From contig NZ_FNIJ01000008.1 of the NCBI RefSeq assembly GCF_900103845.1, forward strand, positions 244,267-308,266: DNA of 64,000 nt, written 5' to 3'. Both the position numbers and the translations under genes were made by a program. This DNA comes from Pseudomonas jinjuensis. Its GTDB lineage: Bacteria; Pseudomonadota; Gammaproteobacteria; Pseudomonadales; Pseudomonadaceae. Shown piece after piece: positions 36,164-47,512 of the stretch. Position 1 is the stretch's first letter. Each line of letters starts with the position of its first letter. Under the pieces are notes generated by a model. The model worked only from the letters and a program-made list of their open reading frames with translations, ran no database searches and was not told the DNA's origin.

Positions 36164-37474
36164 ATGCGTATCAGCATCTTTGGGCTCGGCTATGTCGGCG
36201 CTGTATGTGCCGGTTGCCTGTCTGCGCGTGGTCATGAAGTTATCGGCGTGGATGTTTCCACCACCAAGATCGACCTGATCAACCAGGGCAAGTCCCCCAT
36301 CGTCGAACCGGGCCTGGAAGAACTCCTGCAACAGGGCATCCGCAGCGGCCGCCTGTCCGGCACCACCGACTTCCGCAAGGCGGTGATGGACAGCGACGTG
36401 TCGTTCATCTGCGTCGGCACGCCGAGCAAGAAGAACGGCGACCTCGACCTCGGCTACATCGAGACGGTATGCCGCGAGATCGGCTACGCCATCCGCGAGA
36501 AGGCCGGCCGCCACACCGTGGTGGTACGCAGCACGGTGCTGCCGGGCACGGTGCAGAACGTGGTCATCCCGCTGATCGAGGACTGCTCCGGGAAGAAGGC
36601 CGGCGCTGACTTCGGCGTCGGCACCAACCCGGAATTCCTCCGCGAAAGCACCGCGATCAAGGACTACGACTTCCCGCCCATGACCGTGATCGGCGAGCTG
36701 GACAGCCAGACCGGCGACCTGCTGGAAGAGATCTACCGCGAACTAGACGCACCGATCATCCGCAAGTCGGTCGAGGTCGCCGAGATGATCAAGTACACCT
36801 GCAACGTCTGGCACGCGGCCAAGGTCACCTTCGCCAACGAGATCGGCAACATCGCCAAGGCGGTGGGCGTCGACGGCCGCGAGGTGATGGACGTGATCTG
36901 CCAGGACAGCAAGCTGAACCTGTCACGCTACTACATGAAGCCCGGCTTCGCCTTCGGCGGCTCCTGCCTGCCCAAGGACGTGCGCGCCCTCACCTACCGC
37001 GCCAGCCAGCTCGACGTCGAGCACCCGATGCTCGGTTCGCTGATGCGCAGCAACTCCAACCAGGTGCAGAAAGCCTTCGACATCATCGCCAGCCACGGCA
37101 CCCGCAAGGTCGGCCTGCTCGGCCTGTCGTTCAAGGCCGGCACCGACGACCTGCGCGAAAGCCCGCTGGTGGAACTGGCCGAGATGCTGATCGGCAAGGG
37201 CTACGAGCTGCGCATCTTCGACCGCAACGTCGAGTACGCCCGCGTCCACGGGGCGAACAAGGAATACATCGAGTCGAAGATCCCGCACATCTCCTCGCTG
37301 CTGGTCTCCGACCTCGACGAAGTGGTGCGCGCCTCCGACGTGCTGGTGCTGGGCAACGGCGACGAGCTGTTCGTCGACATCGTGAACAAGGCGCCGGCGG
37401 GCAAGAAGGTGGTCGACCTGATCGGCTTCATGCCGAGCGTCACGGACGAGCGCGCCGAAGGCATCTGCTGGTAA
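36164..37474 (+). CDS. algD: GDP-mannose 6-dehydrogenase AlgD
   Basis: A 436-residue NAD-dependent enzyme that oxidises GDP-mannose to GDP-mannuronate, the committed step of alginate synthesis. It has the N-terminal dinucleotide motif FGLGYVGAVCAG, catalytic Cys268 in GGSCLPKDV, and the length of the P. aeruginosa enzyme. The ATG at 36164 with AGAGGTGA upstream is preferred over an in-frame ATG 33 nt earlier. First gene of the 12-gene operon ending with algA. Confidence 0.98.
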   Translation: MRISIFGLGYVGAVCAGCLSARGHEVIGVDVSTTKIDLINQGKSPIVEPGLEELLQQGIRSGRLSGTTDFRKAVMDSDVSFICVGTPSKKNGDLDLGYIETVCREIGYAIREKAGRHTVVVRSTVLPGTVQNVVIPLIEDCSGKKAGADFGVGTNPEFLRESTAIKDYDFPPMTVIGELDSQTGDLLEEIYRELDAPIIRKSVEVAEMIKYTCNVWHAAKVTFANEIGNIAKAVGVDGREVMDVICQDSKLNLSRYYMKPGFAFGGSCLPKDVRALTYRASQLDVEHPMLGSLMRSNSNQVQKAFDIIASHGTRKVGLLGLSFKAGTDDLRESPLVELAEMLIGKGYELRIFDRNVEYARVHGANKEYIESKIPHISSLLVSDLDEVVRASDVLVLGNGDELFVDIVNKAPAGKKVVDLIGFMPSVTDERAEGICW

Positions 37475-37490
37475 GCGCCACGCGCCCCTG

Positions 37491-37554
37491 TAGGAGCGGG
37501 CCATGCCCGCGAAGAACGAACGCTCCGGCGGTCGCGGGCATGGCCCGCTCCTAC
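37491..37554. repeat. REP palindrome pair between algD and alg8
   Basis: Inverted units GTAGGAGCGGGCCATGCCCGCGA and TCGCGGGCATGGCCCGCTCCTAC frame a short GC-rich centre. It fills most of the 111-nt gap, so it will be in the operon mRNA. Confidence 0.88.
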
Positions 37555-37585
37555 AACACCCCTGCCCAACGTGACGGTTCTGATG

Positions 37586-39067
37586 ATGGACACATACAAG
37601 CGAATCCTCGGCGAAGCCAGCGGCTGGCTGGCAATGATCGGCGGGCTGATGCTGCTGGCCCTGCTGGTGCCGCCGTCGGTCTTCGATGCCGAATCCCGGG
37701 ACTTCCTCCTGCTGATCGGCGCGGTCGGCATCTGGCGCTATTCCATGGGCGGCCTGCATTTCCTGCGCGGGATGCTGTTCCTCCACGTGGTCTACCCGCA
37801 CTACCGCCGCCGGCTGCGCAAGCTCGGCAGCGCGGCGGATCCGTCCCATGTGTTCCTGATGGTCACCAGCTTCCGCATCGACGCCCTGACCACCTCCATG
37901 GTCTACCGCTCGGTGATCCAGGAAGCCATCGACTGCGGCCTGCCCACCACCGTGGTGTGCTCCATCGTCGAGCTGTCCGACGAGGTGCTGATCAAGCAGC
38001 AGTGGCAGAAGCTCAACCCGCCGGAGCACGTGAAGCTCGACTTCGTGCGCATCCCCGGCACCGGCAAGCGCGACGGCCTGGCCCACGGTTTCCGCGCCAT
38101 CTCCCGGCACCTGCCGGACGAACATGCGGTGGTCGCGGTGATCGACGGCGACACCGTGCTGGAGCAGGGCGTGGTGAGGAAGACCGTGCCCTGGTTCAGG
38201 CTCTTCCCCAACGTCGGCGGCCTCACCACCAACGAATTCTGCGAAGTGCGCGGCGGCTACATCATGAGCGAGTGGCACAAGCTGCGCTTCGCCCAGCGCC
38301 ACATCAACATGTGCTCGATGGCCCTGTCCAAGCGCGTGCTGACCATGACCGGACGCATGTCGGTGTTCCGCGCCCAGGTCGTCACCGATCCCGACTTCAT
38401 CGCCGACGTCGAGAGCGACCACCTCGACCACTGGCGCCTCGGCCGCTTCCAGTTCCTCACCGGCGACGACAAGTCCAGCTGGTACAGCCTGATGCGCCTG
38501 GGCTACGACACCTTCTACGTGCCCGACGCGGCGATCAATACCGTCGAGCACCCGCCGGAGAAGAGCTTCCTCAAGGCCAGCCGCAAGCTGATGTTCCGCT
38601 GGTACGGCAACAACCTGCGGCAGAACGCCCGCGCCCTCGCCCTCGGCCCGCAGCGCCTGGGCTGGTTCACCAGCGTGGTGCTGTTCGACCAGCGCGTGTC
38701 GATGTGGACCTGCCTGCTCGGCCTGACCGCCGCGCTCATCGCCAGCATCAAGTACAGCATCGCCTACCTGCTGGTGTACCTGCTGTGGATCGGCCTCACC
38801 CGCCTGGTGCTGACGCTGCTGCTGTCGCTGTCCGGCCACCACATCGGACCGGCCTACCCGCTGATCCTCTATTACAACCAGATCGTCGGTGCCCTGGTGA
38901 AGATCTACGTGTTCTTCCGCCTCGACCAGCAGTCGTGGACCCGCCAGAACACCAAGCTCGACCGTGGCCTGGCCAGCTTCCAGCGCTGGTTCAACACCTG
39001 GTCGTCGCGCGCCATGACCTTCTCCGCTGCCAGTGTGTTCGTCGCCGTGCTGCTGACGATCGTGTGA
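37586..39067 (+). CDS. alg8: Alginate polymerase catalytic subunit Alg8
   Basis: A 493-residue inner-membrane family 2 glycosyltransferase that polymerises mannuronate from GDP-mannuronate. Two N-terminal spans ([15 protein letters not shown], then around [14 protein letters not shown]) precede the cytoplasmic GT domain with VIDGDTVLE (DGD), ESDHLDHW and the [13 protein letters not shown] region; C-terminal spans follow. Start: the second of two adjacent ATGs (37586) lines up residue for residue with the P. aeruginosa N-terminus; GTG at 37571 is possible but weak. It acts with Alg44, which supplies the c-di-GMP signal. Confidence 0.95.
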   Translation: MDTYKRILGEASGWLAMIGGLMLLALLVPPSVFDAESRDFLLLIGAVGIWRYSMGGLHFLRGMLFLHVVYPHYRRRLRKLGSAADPSHVFLMVTSFRIDALTTSMVYRSVIQEAIDCGLPTTVVCSIVELSDEVLIKQQWQKLNPPEHVKLDFVRIPGTGKRDGLAHGFRAISRHLPDEHAVVAVIDGDTVLEQGVVRKTVPWFRLFPNVGGLTTNEFCEVRGGYIMSEWHKLRFAQRHINMCSMALSKRVLTMTGRMSVFRAQVVTDPDFIADVESDHLDHWRLGRFQFLTGDDKSSWYSLMRLGYDTFYVPDAAINTVEHPPEKSFLKASRKLMFRWYGNNLRQNARALALGPQRLGWFTSVVLFDQRVSMWTCLLGLTAALIASIKYSIAYLLVYLLWIGLTRLVLTLLLSLSGHHIGPAYPLILYYNQIVGALVKIYVFFRLDQQSWTRQNTKLDRGLASFQRWFNTWSSRAMTFSAASVFVAVLLTIV

Positions 39068-39135
39068 ATCCGCCCCGAACAGGACAACGCCACTGCCGCC
39101 CGTGCGGCCGAGCCAGATGACAGGAAACGAAGCCC

Positions 39136-40305
39136 ATGAATACCGCCGTCAACGTCAACGTCGTGCATGAATCCGAAGCCCAGCGCCAGCACGCACGGGT
39201 CAAGCTGCCCGCGCGCATCCGCTACATCGGCGCCAACCGCGAGGGGGTCGACGCGCGCCTGCTGGACATCTCCGCCGGCGGCTTCGCCTTCACCGCCAGC
39301 GCCGCGCCGGTGCAGGTCGGCGACCTGTACAAGGGGCGCCTGCTGTTCCAGATCGACAGCATCGCCTTCTCCCTGGAGGTGGAATTCCAGGTGCGCAACT
39401 TCGACCCGGCCAGCCGACGCACCGGCTGCGAGTTCCAGAACCTCAAGCCGCGCGAGGTCGCCGCGCTGCGCTACCTGATCACCTCCTTCCTCGCCGGCGA
39501 GGTCATCAGCTTCGGCGACATGCTCGCCACCCTGCAGCGCGAGAACTTCACCAAGGCCCGCAAGCACGGCGCCGCCGGCGGCGGCATGGGCTTCTTCGGC
39601 CGGGTCCGCGCGGTGACCCTGAGCACGGCGATCTTCGTGGTCGGCGTCGGCGCCTTCGGCTTCATCCTCAACCAGCTGTACAACCTGTACTTCGTCACCC
39701 GCGCCGACTCCGCGGTGGTCAGCGTCGCCAGCCAGCAGATCACCATGCCCCGCGAAGGCACAGTGGAAAGCCTGGTGCAGGCCAACGCCGAAGTCGCCAA
39801 GGGCGCGCCCATCGCCACCTTCTCCGCCAACCTGCTGGACCTGCTCAAGGGCAACCTGAACGACGACCAGCTCAACCCCGGCAACATCGAGAAGCTGTTC
39901 GGCCGCACCCTCAAGGGCACCCTCACCAGCCCCTGCGACTGCCGCGTGGTCGAGCAGCGCGTGGCCGACGGCCAGTTCGCCAACAAGGGCGAGGTGATCT
40001 TCACCCTCGCCCCGCGCGACAGCACCGCCGCCATCGAGGCGCGCTTCCCCTACCGCGAATCCGCCGACCTCGCGCCGGGCACCGCGGTGAACTTCCAGGT
40101 CGCCGGCGACAGCGAGGTACGCAGCGGCCGGATCATCCGCACCGCCCCGGTGGACGGCGACCTGGCCTCGGAAGTCCGCGTGCAGATCCAGCCCGACCAG
40201 CCGCTGGACAGCCAGTTCGCCGGGCGCCCGGCCGAAGTCAGCATCGGCGGCCTGCCGGGCCGCACCCTGCTGAACAAGGCGATGGCCCTGGCCACCGCGC
40301 GTTGA
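39136..40305 (+). CDS. alg44: Alg44, c-di-GMP receptor of alginate polymerisation
   Basis: A 389-residue protein with an N-terminal cytoplasmic PilZ domain, one transmembrane segment (about 155-178) and a periplasmic HlyD-like part. The PilZ c-di-GMP ligands are intact: Arg17 and Arg21 (RQHAR) and Asp44-x-Ser46-xx-Gly49 (DISAGG), at the same numbers as in P. aeruginosa. Binding of c-di-GMP activates Alg8. CAGGAAACG precedes the ATG, 68 nt after alg8. Confidence 0.96.
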   Translation: MNTAVNVNVVHESEAQRQHARVKLPARIRYIGANREGVDARLLDISAGGFAFTASAAPVQVGDLYKGRLLFQIDSIAFSLEVEFQVRNFDPASRRTGCEFQNLKPREVAALRYLITSFLAGEVISFGDMLATLQRENFTKARKHGAAGGGMGFFGRVRAVTLSTAIFVVGVGAFGFILNQLYNLYFVTRADSAVVSVASQQITMPREGTVESLVQANAEVAKGAPIATFSANLLDLLKGNLNDDQLNPGNIEKLFGRTLKGTLTSPCDCRVVEQRVADGQFANKGEVIFTLAPRDSTAAIEARFPYRESADLAPGTAVNFQVAGDSEVRSGRIIRTAPVDGDLASEVRVQIQPDQPLDSQFAGRPAEVSIGGLPGRTLLNKAMALATAR

Positions 40306-40318
40306 GAGGTACGCCGAG

Positions 40319-41704
40319 ATGAACTTCCCCGTCGAACGACTGGCCCTGGCAATGGCGATCGCCGTCGCCGCAGGCTGTGCCGGGCTGCCCGACGAACGCC
40401 TGGCCCGCGAGGCCATGGAGCGCGGCGACGTCACCACCGCCCAGGCCAACTACCAGGCCCTGGCCGCCATGGGCTACGCCGACTCGCAGATCGGCCTGGC
40501 GGAAATCCAGGCGGCCAACGGCGACGGCGCCGCCCAGGCCCGCGCCGAAAAGCTCTACCGCGAAGCCGCCGAGACCTCGCCCCGCGCCCGCGCGCGCCTC
40601 GGCAAGTGGCTGGCGGCCAAGCCCGGCGCCAGCGACGCCGAGCATCGCGAGGCCGAACAGCTGCTGAGCCGCGCCTTCGAGGAAGGCGAGGACAGCGCGC
40701 TGGTGCCGCTGATCGTGCTCTACCTGCAGTACCCGCAGGCCTGGCCGGAGGTGAACCCGCAGCAGCGCATCGACCAGTGGCGCGCCCGCGGCCTGCCGCA
40801 GGCCGACCTGGCGCAGATCGTCCTCTACCGCACCCAGGGCACCTACGCGCAGCACCTCGGCGAGATCGAGCAGGTCTGCCAGCGCTGGCTGACGCGCATG
40901 GACGTGTGCTGGATGGAGCTGGCCACCGTCTACCGGATGCAGGGCAACGCGGATAAGCAGAAGGCCCACGTCGAGGCGCTCAAGGCTGGCTGGAAGGCCG
41001 GCAAGGTATCGCCCGAGCGGGTCGAGTCGGTGGCCCTGGTGCTGGCCGACGCCGACCTCGGCAACGCCGATCCGCAGGCCGCGCAGGCGCTGCTCACGGA
41101 ACTCGCGCCGCAATACCCGGCGGCCTGGGTCGACCTCGCCAGATTGCAGTACGACAACCCCGACCTCGGCGACCTGGAGCAGATGCTCGACTACCTGAAG
41201 AAGGGCCAGGAAGCCGCCCAGCCGCGCGCCGACCTGCTGCTCGGACGGCTGAACTACGACGGCAAGTGGATGCCGCAGGACCCGCAGAAGGCCGAGCAGC
41301 ACCTGCTCAAGGCCGCAACCAGCGAGCCGCAGGCGCACTACTACCTCGGGCAGATCTACCGCCGCGGCTTCCTTGGCCAGGTCTACCCGCAGAAGGCCGT
41401 CGACCACCTGCTCATCGCCGCCCGCGCCGGCCAGGCCAGCGCCGACCTGGCCCTGGCGCAGCTCTTCTCCCAGGGCCGCGGCATCCGCCCGGACCCGGTC
41501 AACGCCTGGGTCTTCGGCCAGCTCGCCCAGCGCCAGCAGGTGCCGGCGGCCAGCGACCTGCTGACCCAGCTCGAACCCCAGCTGCAATCCGCCCAGCGCG
41601 CCCAGGCGGCGCAACTGCTCAAGCGTGAGGAGCAGGCGCGCGGCAGCAACTGGCAGGCCAGCGTCGGCCTGCTGCAGAACAGCCAGGAACAGACATCCCT
41701 ATGA
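40319..41704 (+). CDS. algK: Alginate outer-membrane lipoprotein AlgK
   Basis: A 461-residue TPR/Sel1-repeat scaffold. The lipobox VAAGC puts the lipidated Cys at residue 20. Repeated helical units such as [20 protein letters not shown] and [16 protein letters not shown] run through the chain. AlgK sits in the periplasm on the outer membrane and helps AlgE insertion and contact with AlgX/Alg44. Its stop overlaps the algE ATG (ATGA). Confidence 0.95.
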   Translation: MNFPVERLALAMAIAVAAGCAGLPDERLAREAMERGDVTTAQANYQALAAMGYADSQIGLAEIQAANGDGAAQARAEKLYREAAETSPRARARLGKWLAAKPGASDAEHREAEQLLSRAFEEGEDSALVPLIVLYLQYPQAWPEVNPQQRIDQWRARGLPQADLAQIVLYRTQGTYAQHLGEIEQVCQRWLTRMDVCWMELATVYRMQGNADKQKAHVEALKAGWKAGKVSPERVESVALVLADADLGNADPQAAQALLTELAPQYPAAWVDLARLQYDNPDLGDLEQMLDYLKKGQEAAQPRADLLLGRLNYDGKWMPQDPQKAEQHLLKAATSEPQAHYYLGQIYRRGFLGQVYPQKAVDHLLIAARAGQASADLALAQLFSQGRGIRPDPVNAWVFGQLAQRQQVPAASDLLTQLEPQLQSAQRAQAAQLLKREEQARGSNWQASVGLLQNSQEQTSL

Positions 41705-43203
41705 AGCGTATCGAACCGATGACCCCGCTTTTCCAACCGCGCGAACTGGCCCGTGCCGTGCGCCGCGCCCGCCTGCTGCCGGCCATGCTCGGCGCCGGCC
41801 TGAGCCTCGCCGGCACCCTGCTGGCCAACTCCGCCTGGGCGGTCGAGGAACCGCCGAAGAACTTCGGCATCGACATCAAGATCACCGCCGAATCCGAGGA
41901 CGACCGCGACCTCGGCACCGCCCCCGAAGGCGACGTCAACGGTCTCGCCCTCGACCTGCGGCCCTGGGCCTTCGGCCAGTGGGGCGACTGGAGCGCCTAC
42001 ACCATGGGCCAGGCGGTGGCGGCCACCGACACCATCCAGACCGATACCCTGCAGGAAGACGAAAGCGGCAACCGCAACGACGCCCGCGAGCGCGACGACA
42101 GCTATCTCGCCCTGCGCGAATTCTGGGTCGACTACGCCGGCCTCACCGCCTACCCCGGCGAGCACCTGCGCTTCGGCCGCCAGCGCCTGCGCGAGGAAAG
42201 CGGCCTGTGGCAGGACACCAACATCGAGGCGCTGAACTGGAGCTTCGACACCACCCTGCTGCGCGCCCATCTCGGCGCCGCCCAGCGCTTCTCCGAGTAC
42301 CGCACCGACCTCGACGACCTGGCGCCGCAGGACGAGGACCGCACCCACGTGTTCGGCGACATCTCCACCCAGTGGATGCCGCACCACTGGGTCGGCATGC
42401 GCATCCACCACTCCGACGACAGCGGCAACCTGAACGACCCGGGCGAGGTGGTCGACGAGCTGGACAAGACCTCCACCGGCAAGCTCACCTGGCTCGGCAT
42501 CGAGGCCAACGGCGACGGCTACGACTACCGCTCGCAGATGCCGCTGAACTACTGGGCCAGCGCCACCTGGCTGACCGGCGACCGCGACCGCCTGACCAGC
42601 GCCGTGGTCAACGGCGACCGCATCGCCACCGGCAAGCAGAGCGGCGACGTGGACGCCTGGGGCGTCGACCTCGGCCTGCGCTGGAACATCGACGAGCAGT
42701 GGAAGGTCGGCGGCGGCTATGCCCGCGGCAGCGGCGGCGGCGATGACGGCGAGGAGCAGTTCCAGCAGACCGGCCTGGAGAGCAACCGCTCCAGCTTCAC
42801 CGGCACCCGCTCCCGCGTGCACCGCTTCGGCGAAGCCTTCCGCGGCGAACTCTCCAACCTCCAGGACGCCACCCTGTTCGGCTCCTGGCAGCTGCGCGAC
42901 GACTACGACGCCAGCCTCGTGTACCACAAGTTCTGGCGCGTCGACGGCGACTCGGACATCGGCAACAGCGGCATCACCGCACCGCTGGTGAACGACGACA
43001 AGGACATCGGCCAGGAAGTCGACCTGGTGGTGACCAAGTACTTCAAGCAGGGCCTGCTGCCGGCCTCCATGAGCCAGGCGATCGACGAACCCTCGGCGCT
43101 GGTGCGCTTCCGCGGCGGCCTGTTCAAGCCGGGCGACGCCTACGGCAGCGGGGTCGACTCGACCATGCACCACGCCTTCGTCGACGTGATCTGGCGCTAC
43201 TGA
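41701..43203 (+). CDS. algE: Alginate export outer-membrane porin AlgE
   Basis: A 500-residue beta-barrel with a long signal sequence (Arg-rich start, hydrophobic core, cleavage after SAWA at residue 47). Amphipathic strands alternate through the chain and it ends in an aromatic residue (DVIWRY), as expected for BAM recognition. It exports alginate through an arginine-lined pore. Coupled to algK by a 4-nt overlap. Confidence 0.95.
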   Translation: MKRIEPMTPLFQPRELARAVRRARLLPAMLGAGLSLAGTLLANSAWAVEEPPKNFGIDIKITAESEDDRDLGTAPEGDVNGLALDLRPWAFGQWGDWSAYTMGQAVAATDTIQTDTLQEDESGNRNDARERDDSYLALREFWVDYAGLTAYPGEHLRFGRQRLREESGLWQDTNIEALNWSFDTTLLRAHLGAAQRFSEYRTDLDDLAPQDEDRTHVFGDISTQWMPHHWVGMRIHHSDDSGNLNDPGEVVDELDKTSTGKLTWLGIEANGDGYDYRSQMPLNYWASATWLTGDRDRLTSAVVNGDRIATGKQSGDVDAWGVDLGLRWNIDEQWKVGGGYARGSGGGDDGEEQFQQTGLESNRSSFTGTRSRVHRFGEAFRGELSNLQDATLFGSWQLRDDYDASLVYHKFWRVDGDSDIGNSGITAPLVNDDKDIGQEVDLVVTKYFKQGLLPASMSQAIDEPSALVRFRGGLFKPGDAYGSGVDSTMHHAFVDVIWRY

Positions 43204-43240
43204 GGATGGCCGGGATGGGTTGTTCACTGGATTTCCGCAG

Positions 43241-43336
43241 TTCATTGGATCCCCGCGTTCGCGGGGATGACGGAGTGGTTGCGGGCCGCGAGGCATTGCC
43301 CGGCTTCCGTCTCCCCCGCGAACGCGGGGGCCCAGT
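43241..43336. repeat. Palindromic repeat between algE and algG
   Basis: TTCATTGGATCCCCGCG-TT-CGCGGGGAT starts the element and CCCCCGCGAACGCGGGGG ends it, two hairpins about 50 nt apart. The same ATTGGATCCCCGCG core makes the perfect palindrome at 51091-51130. Confidence 0.8.
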
Positions 43337-43370
43337 GGACAGCCCCCGCCGCCCGCAAGGAGACAAGGCC

Positions 43371-44951
43371 ATGAAGCATCCGAGCCCTATCCAGCGACCG
43401 CTGGCCGCCGCCCTCCTCGGCACGCTCCTGCTCGCCGCCCCGCTCACCTGGGCCGCCGAGAAGCAACCCGACCAGCCCGGCCGTACCCAGACCCTGAAGG
43501 AGTCCGGCAACTACACCGTCACCACCGCTCCGGTGGAGCCGCTGCACCTGGAGCCGCCGAAGCTCCCTGATCTCTCCGGCTACACCGCCGAAGCCGTGGA
43601 GAAGAAGATCGACCGCAGCAAGCCAGGCAAGGCCGTGGTGCAGCGCATGGTGCAGCAGCAGCCGCTGAAGGAATTCACCGGCGGGCAGAACCGCCTGTCC
43701 GAGTGGGTGAAGCGCCAGCGGCAGATGCCCCAGGCGATCTTCATCGAAGGCGGCTACGTCAACCTCGCCCAGCTCGCCGGCAAGCTGCCGAAGGCAGTGC
43801 TGGAGCAGGTCGAGCCGGGCGTGTTCGTCGCGCGCCGGCCGATCGTGGTCAGCCAGGGCGCGACCCTGGAAATCGACGCCAAGGTCAAGGAACTGCGCCT
43901 GTCCCAGGATCGCGGCGCGTTCATGGTCAACGACGGCAAGCTGTTCGTCCGCGACACCAGGATCACCGCCTGGAACGAGGCGAAGAAGGAGCCGGCCTGG
44001 TACCGCACGCCCAACGAATTCCGCCCGTTCCTGATTTCCTGGGGCGGCGCCGAGGCCTACCTGGTGAACAGCACCTTCACCAGCTTCGGCTACAACTCGT
44101 CGAAGGCCTACGGCATCTCCATCTCGCAGTACAGCCCGGGCATGGACAAGATCATGAAGCGCCCGCGGCCGAAGGGCTGGGTGATCGGTTCCACCTTCAT
44201 CGACGCCTGGTACGGCTTCTACTGCTACGAGGCCGACGACCTGGTGGTGAAGGGCAACACCTATCGCGACAACATCGTCTACGGCATCGACCCGCACGAC
44301 CGCTCGCACCGCCTGATCATCGCCGGGAACGAGGTCCACGGGACGAAGAAGAAGCACGGCATCATCGTTTCCCGCGAGGTGAACGACAGCTGGATCTTCA
44401 ACAACAAGACCTACGACAACAAGCTGTCCGGCATCGTCCTGGACCGTAACTCGGAAGGCAACCTGGTCGCCTACAACGAGGTGTACCGCAACCATTCCGA
44501 CGGCATCACCCTCTACGAATCCGGCGACAACCTGATCTACGCCAACCAGGTGCTGGGCAACCACCGCCACGGCATCCGCGTGCGCAACAGCGTGAACATC
44601 CGCCTGTACGAGAACGTCGCCGCCGGCAACCAGCTGATCGGCATCTACGGCCACATCAAGGACCTCTCCAACACCGACCGCGACATCGACCTCGACCCCT
44701 TCGACACCAAGGTTTCGCTGATCGTGGTCGGCGGCAAGCTGATCGGCAACGGCTCCGGCCCGCTCTCGGTGGATTCGCCGCTGTCCCTCGAACTCTACAA
44801 GGTGGCGATGCTCGCCCCGACCAAATCCTCCGGCATCAGCCTGCCCGGCATCCTCGGCGAAAAGCAGGACGAGATCCTCGACCTGCTGGTGCGCCAGGAA
44901 CGCGCGGTTCTGATCGACCCCGTGGAAAGCCAGGCCGAACTCCAGGACTGA
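43371..44951 (+). CDS. algG: Periplasmic mannuronan C5-epimerase AlgG
   Basis: A 526-residue right-handed beta-helix enzyme that converts mannuronate to guluronate in the growing polymer. It has a signal peptide cleaved near TWA-AEK (residues 23-25), a C-terminal half of CASH/PbH1 coils, and the catalytic DPHD motif (Asp307-Pro-His309-Asp). AAGGAGA precedes the ATG at 43371; the frame is open upstream through the repeat but that part is not coding. It belongs to the periplasmic complex with AlgX and AlgK. Confidence 0.96.
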   Translation: MKHPSPIQRPLAAALLGTLLLAAPLTWAAEKQPDQPGRTQTLKESGNYTVTTAPVEPLHLEPPKLPDLSGYTAEAVEKKIDRSKPGKAVVQRMVQQQPLKEFTGGQNRLSEWVKRQRQMPQAIFIEGGYVNLAQLAGKLPKAVLEQVEPGVFVARRPIVVSQGATLEIDAKVKELRLSQDRGAFMVNDGKLFVRDTRITAWNEAKKEPAWYRTPNEFRPFLISWGGAEAYLVNSTFTSFGYNSSKAYGISISQYSPGMDKIMKRPRPKGWVIGSTFIDAWYGFYCYEADDLVVKGNTYRDNIVYGIDPHDRSHRLIIAGNEVHGTKKKHGIIVSREVNDSWIFNNKTYDNKLSGIVLDRNSEGNLVAYNEVYRNHSDGITLYESGDNLIYANQVLGNHRHGIRVRNSVNIRLYENVAAGNQLIGIYGHIKDLSNTDRDIDLDPFDTKVSLIVVGGKLIGNGSGPLSVDSPLSLELYKVAMLAPTKSSGISLPGILGEKQDEILDLLVRQERAVLIDPVESQAELQD

Positions 44952-44963
44952 GGACCCAGACGC

Positions 44964-46367
44964 ATGAAGACTCGCACCATCACCCTCTCCGGCCTCGCCG
45001 CCGCCCTGCTGCTGGCCCATGGCGGCGCCAGTGCCGACCAGGCGCCGAGCTACCGCGCGCTGCCCGCCGGCGGCCTCTGCGCCACGGCCGCCGACGACCG
45101 CGCCTACAACACCAAGTACCTGGGTTTCTTCACTCATCTCGTGCCGGCCCAGGAAGACTGGCTGTTCCGTACCACCTACGACCTGCGCACCGACTTCGGC
45201 ACCACGCCGGAAGGCTGGCGCAACCTCAAGGCGCTGCGCGACGGGCTCAAGCGCAAGGGCATCGAGCTGGTGGTGGTCTACCAGCCGACCCGCGGGCTGG
45301 TGAACCGCGAGAAGCTCAACCCGCAGGAGAAGGCCAGCTTCGACTACGAGCTGGCGAAGAAGAACTACCTGGCGACCATCGCCCGGTTCCGCAAGGCCGG
45401 CATCTGGACGCCGGACTTCTCGCCGCTGTTCGACGAGCAGGAGGAACACGCCTACTACTTCAAGGGCGACCACCACTGGACGCCCTACGGCGCCGAGCGC
45501 AGCGCCAGGATCGTCGCCGAGACGCTGAAGGAGATTCCCGCCTACGCCGACATCCCGAAGAAGGAGTTCGAGAGCAAGCGCGTCGGCCTGCTGTCCAAGC
45601 TCGGCACCCTGCACAAGGCCGCCGCGCAGCTCTGCGGAACCAGCTACGCGCCGCAGTACGTCGACCGCTTCGAGACCGAGCCGGTCGGCGCCAGCGACGG
45701 CGGCGACCTGTTCGGCGACGGCGGCGATCCGCAGGTCGCCCTGGTGGGCACCTCCAACAGCGGCCCGGCCTACAACTTCCCCGGCTTCCTCGAGCAGTAC
45801 GGCAAGGTCGACATCCTCAACAACGCGGTGTCCGGCGGCGGCTTCGACAGCTCGCTGCTGGCCTACATGAGCAGCGAGCAGTTCCACAAGAAGCCGCCGA
45901 AGATCCTCATCTGGGAATTCGCCACCCACTACGACCTCGCCCTGAAGAGCTTCTACCGCCAGGCCCTGCCGCTGGTGGGCAACGGCTGCACCGACGGCAA
46001 GCCGGCGCTGGCCCGCACGGTGAAGCTGCACCCGGGGCGCAACGAGGTGCTGCTCAACAGCGGCGCGCTGCCGATCCGCTCGGGCTCCTACGTCGCCGAC
46101 GTCACCTTCAGCGACCCGTCGATCCACGAGTTCAAGAACACCATCTGGTACATGAACGGCCGCCGCGAGGAGCTCAAGCTCGACCAGTCGGCGGCGGTGG
46201 ATACCGGTGGCCGCTACGTGTTCTCCCTGCGCAAGGACGAGGACTGGGCGAACCAGCAATTCCTTTCACTGGAAATCGAGGCCCCGGCGCAGATGCCGGC
46301 GGGCCTGCAGGTCGAGGCCAAGCTGTGCCAGGCGCCAGGCGCCGGGGCTGAAGTGGCCAAGAGGTAA
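44964..46367 (+). CDS. algX: Alginate O-acetyltransferase AlgX
   Basis: A 467-residue periplasmic SGNH-like acetyltransferase with a C-terminal carbohydrate-binding module. The catalytic triad seems complete: Asp169 and His171 (GDHHWTP) and Ser264 (VGTSNSG), five residues earlier than the P. aeruginosa numbers. A signal peptide spans about residues 1-24. AlgX adds acetyl groups to mannuronate and binds polymer in the export complex. Confidence 0.95.
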   Translation: MKTRTITLSGLAAALLLAHGGASADQAPSYRALPAGGLCATAADDRAYNTKYLGFFTHLVPAQEDWLFRTTYDLRTDFGTTPEGWRNLKALRDGLKRKGIELVVVYQPTRGLVNREKLNPQEKASFDYELAKKNYLATIARFRKAGIWTPDFSPLFDEQEEHAYYFKGDHHWTPYGAERSARIVAETLKEIPAYADIPKKEFESKRVGLLSKLGTLHKAAAQLCGTSYAPQYVDRFETEPVGASDGGDLFGDGGDPQVALVGTSNSGPAYNFPGFLEQYGKVDILNNAVSGGGFDSSLLAYMSSEQFHKKPPKILIWEFATHYDLALKSFYRQALPLVGNGCTDGKPALARTVKLHPGRNEVLLNSGALPIRSGSYVADVTFSDPSIHEFKNTIWYMNGRREELKLDQSAAVDTGGRYVFSLRKDEDWANQQFLSLEIEAPAQMPAGLQVEAKLCQAPGAGAEVAKR

Positions 46368-46373
46368 CTATCG

Positions 46374-47495
46374 ATGATCAGCAAACCCCATCTGCCCAGG
46401 TTCCTTTGCGGCGTCCTCTCGGTCGCCGTCATCGGCGTGCTCTACGCGCAGAGCAGCCAGGCCGCCGACCTGCTGCCGCCACCCGGCTACTTCGCCGCGG
46501 TCCCGGAACAGAAGGCCGGCTCCGGCAAATGCCCGACCGCGCCCCGGCCGTACACCGGCAAGCTGGTCTTCACCAGCAAGTACGAGGGCTCGGACTCCTC
46601 GCGGGCGAAGCTGAATGCCGCCGCGGAAAAGAAGTTCCGCAAGCAGATCGCCGAGATCACCGATATGGAACGCGGCACCGCCAAGCTGATCACCCAGTAC
46701 ATGCGCCATGGGCGCAAGGCGGACCTGGACTGCGCCGTCGACTGGCTGTCGCGCTGGGCGCAGGCCGACGCGCTGGAGAGCACCGAGTTCAACCACACCG
46801 GCAAGTCCATGCGCAAATGGGCGCTGGGCAGCCTGTCGTCGTCCTGGATGCGCCTCAAGTTCTCCAGCAGCCGCCCGCTGGCCGCCTATCCGCAGCAGGC
46901 GCGCGTGATCGAGAAGTGGTTCAGCAAGCTCGGCAGCCAGGTGGTGCGCGACTGGAGCAACCTGCCGCTGAAGAAGATCAACAACCACTCCTACTGGGCC
47001 GCCTGGTCGGTGATGTCCACCGCCGTGGTGACCAACCGCCGCGACCTGTTCGACTGGTCGGTGAAGGAATTCAAGGTCGCCGCCAACCAGGTCGACGCCA
47101 ACGGCTTCCTGCCCAACGAGCTGAAGCGCAACCAGCGCGCGCTGGCCTATCACAACTACTCGCTGCCGCCGCTGACCATGATCGCCGCCTTCGCCAAGGC
47201 CAACGGCGTCGACCTGCGCCGCGAGAACGGCGGCGCCCTCGAGCGCCTGGCCGAACGGGTGATCAAGGGCGTCGACGACCAGTCGCTGTTCGAGAACAAG
47301 ACCGGCAGGAAACAGAACATGAGCGACCTGAAGGACGACAGCAAGTTCGCCTGGCTGGAGCCGTACTGCGCGCTCTACCAGTGCACGGCGAAGGCCCGCG
47401 GCTGGAAGGAGGACAAGGGCCCGTTCAACACCTACCGCCTCGGCGGCGAGGTGAGCCGGGTGTTCAACGGCAAGGCGCGAAACAACGGCGGATAA
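46374..47495 (+). CDS. algL: Periplasmic alginate lyase AlgL
   Basis: A 373-residue PL5-family lyase that degrades alginate misplaced in the periplasm. A signal peptide ends near SQAADL. The active-site NNHSYWAAW (His205) and the [13 protein letters not shown] segment (expected Arg and Tyr) are present. The ribosome site AGAGGT overlaps the algX stop codon. Its stop at 47495 is followed by a long gap with a repeat before algI. Confidence 0.95.
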   Translation: MISKPHLPRFLCGVLSVAVIGVLYAQSSQAADLLPPPGYFAAVPEQKAGSGKCPTAPRPYTGKLVFTSKYEGSDSSRAKLNAAAEKKFRKQIAEITDMERGTAKLITQYMRHGRKADLDCAVDWLSRWAQADALESTEFNHTGKSMRKWALGSLSSSWMRLKFSSSRPLAAYPQQARVIEKWFSKLGSQVVRDWSNLPLKKINNHSYWAAWSVMSTAVVTNRRDLFDWSVKEFKVAANQVDANGFLPNELKRNQRALAYHNYSLPPLTMIAAFAKANGVDLRRENGGALERLAERVIKGVDDQSLFENKTGRKQNMSDLKDDSKFAWLEPYCALYQCTAKARGWKEDKGPFNTYRLGGEVSRVFNGKARNNGG

Positions 47496-47512
47496 CCGAG
47501 GCACGAACCAAC

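Noticed and set aside
43206..43370. Upstream extension of AlgG through the repeat
   Set aside because: The repeat element occupies it, and the ATG at 43371 has AAGGAGA and a normal signal peptide.
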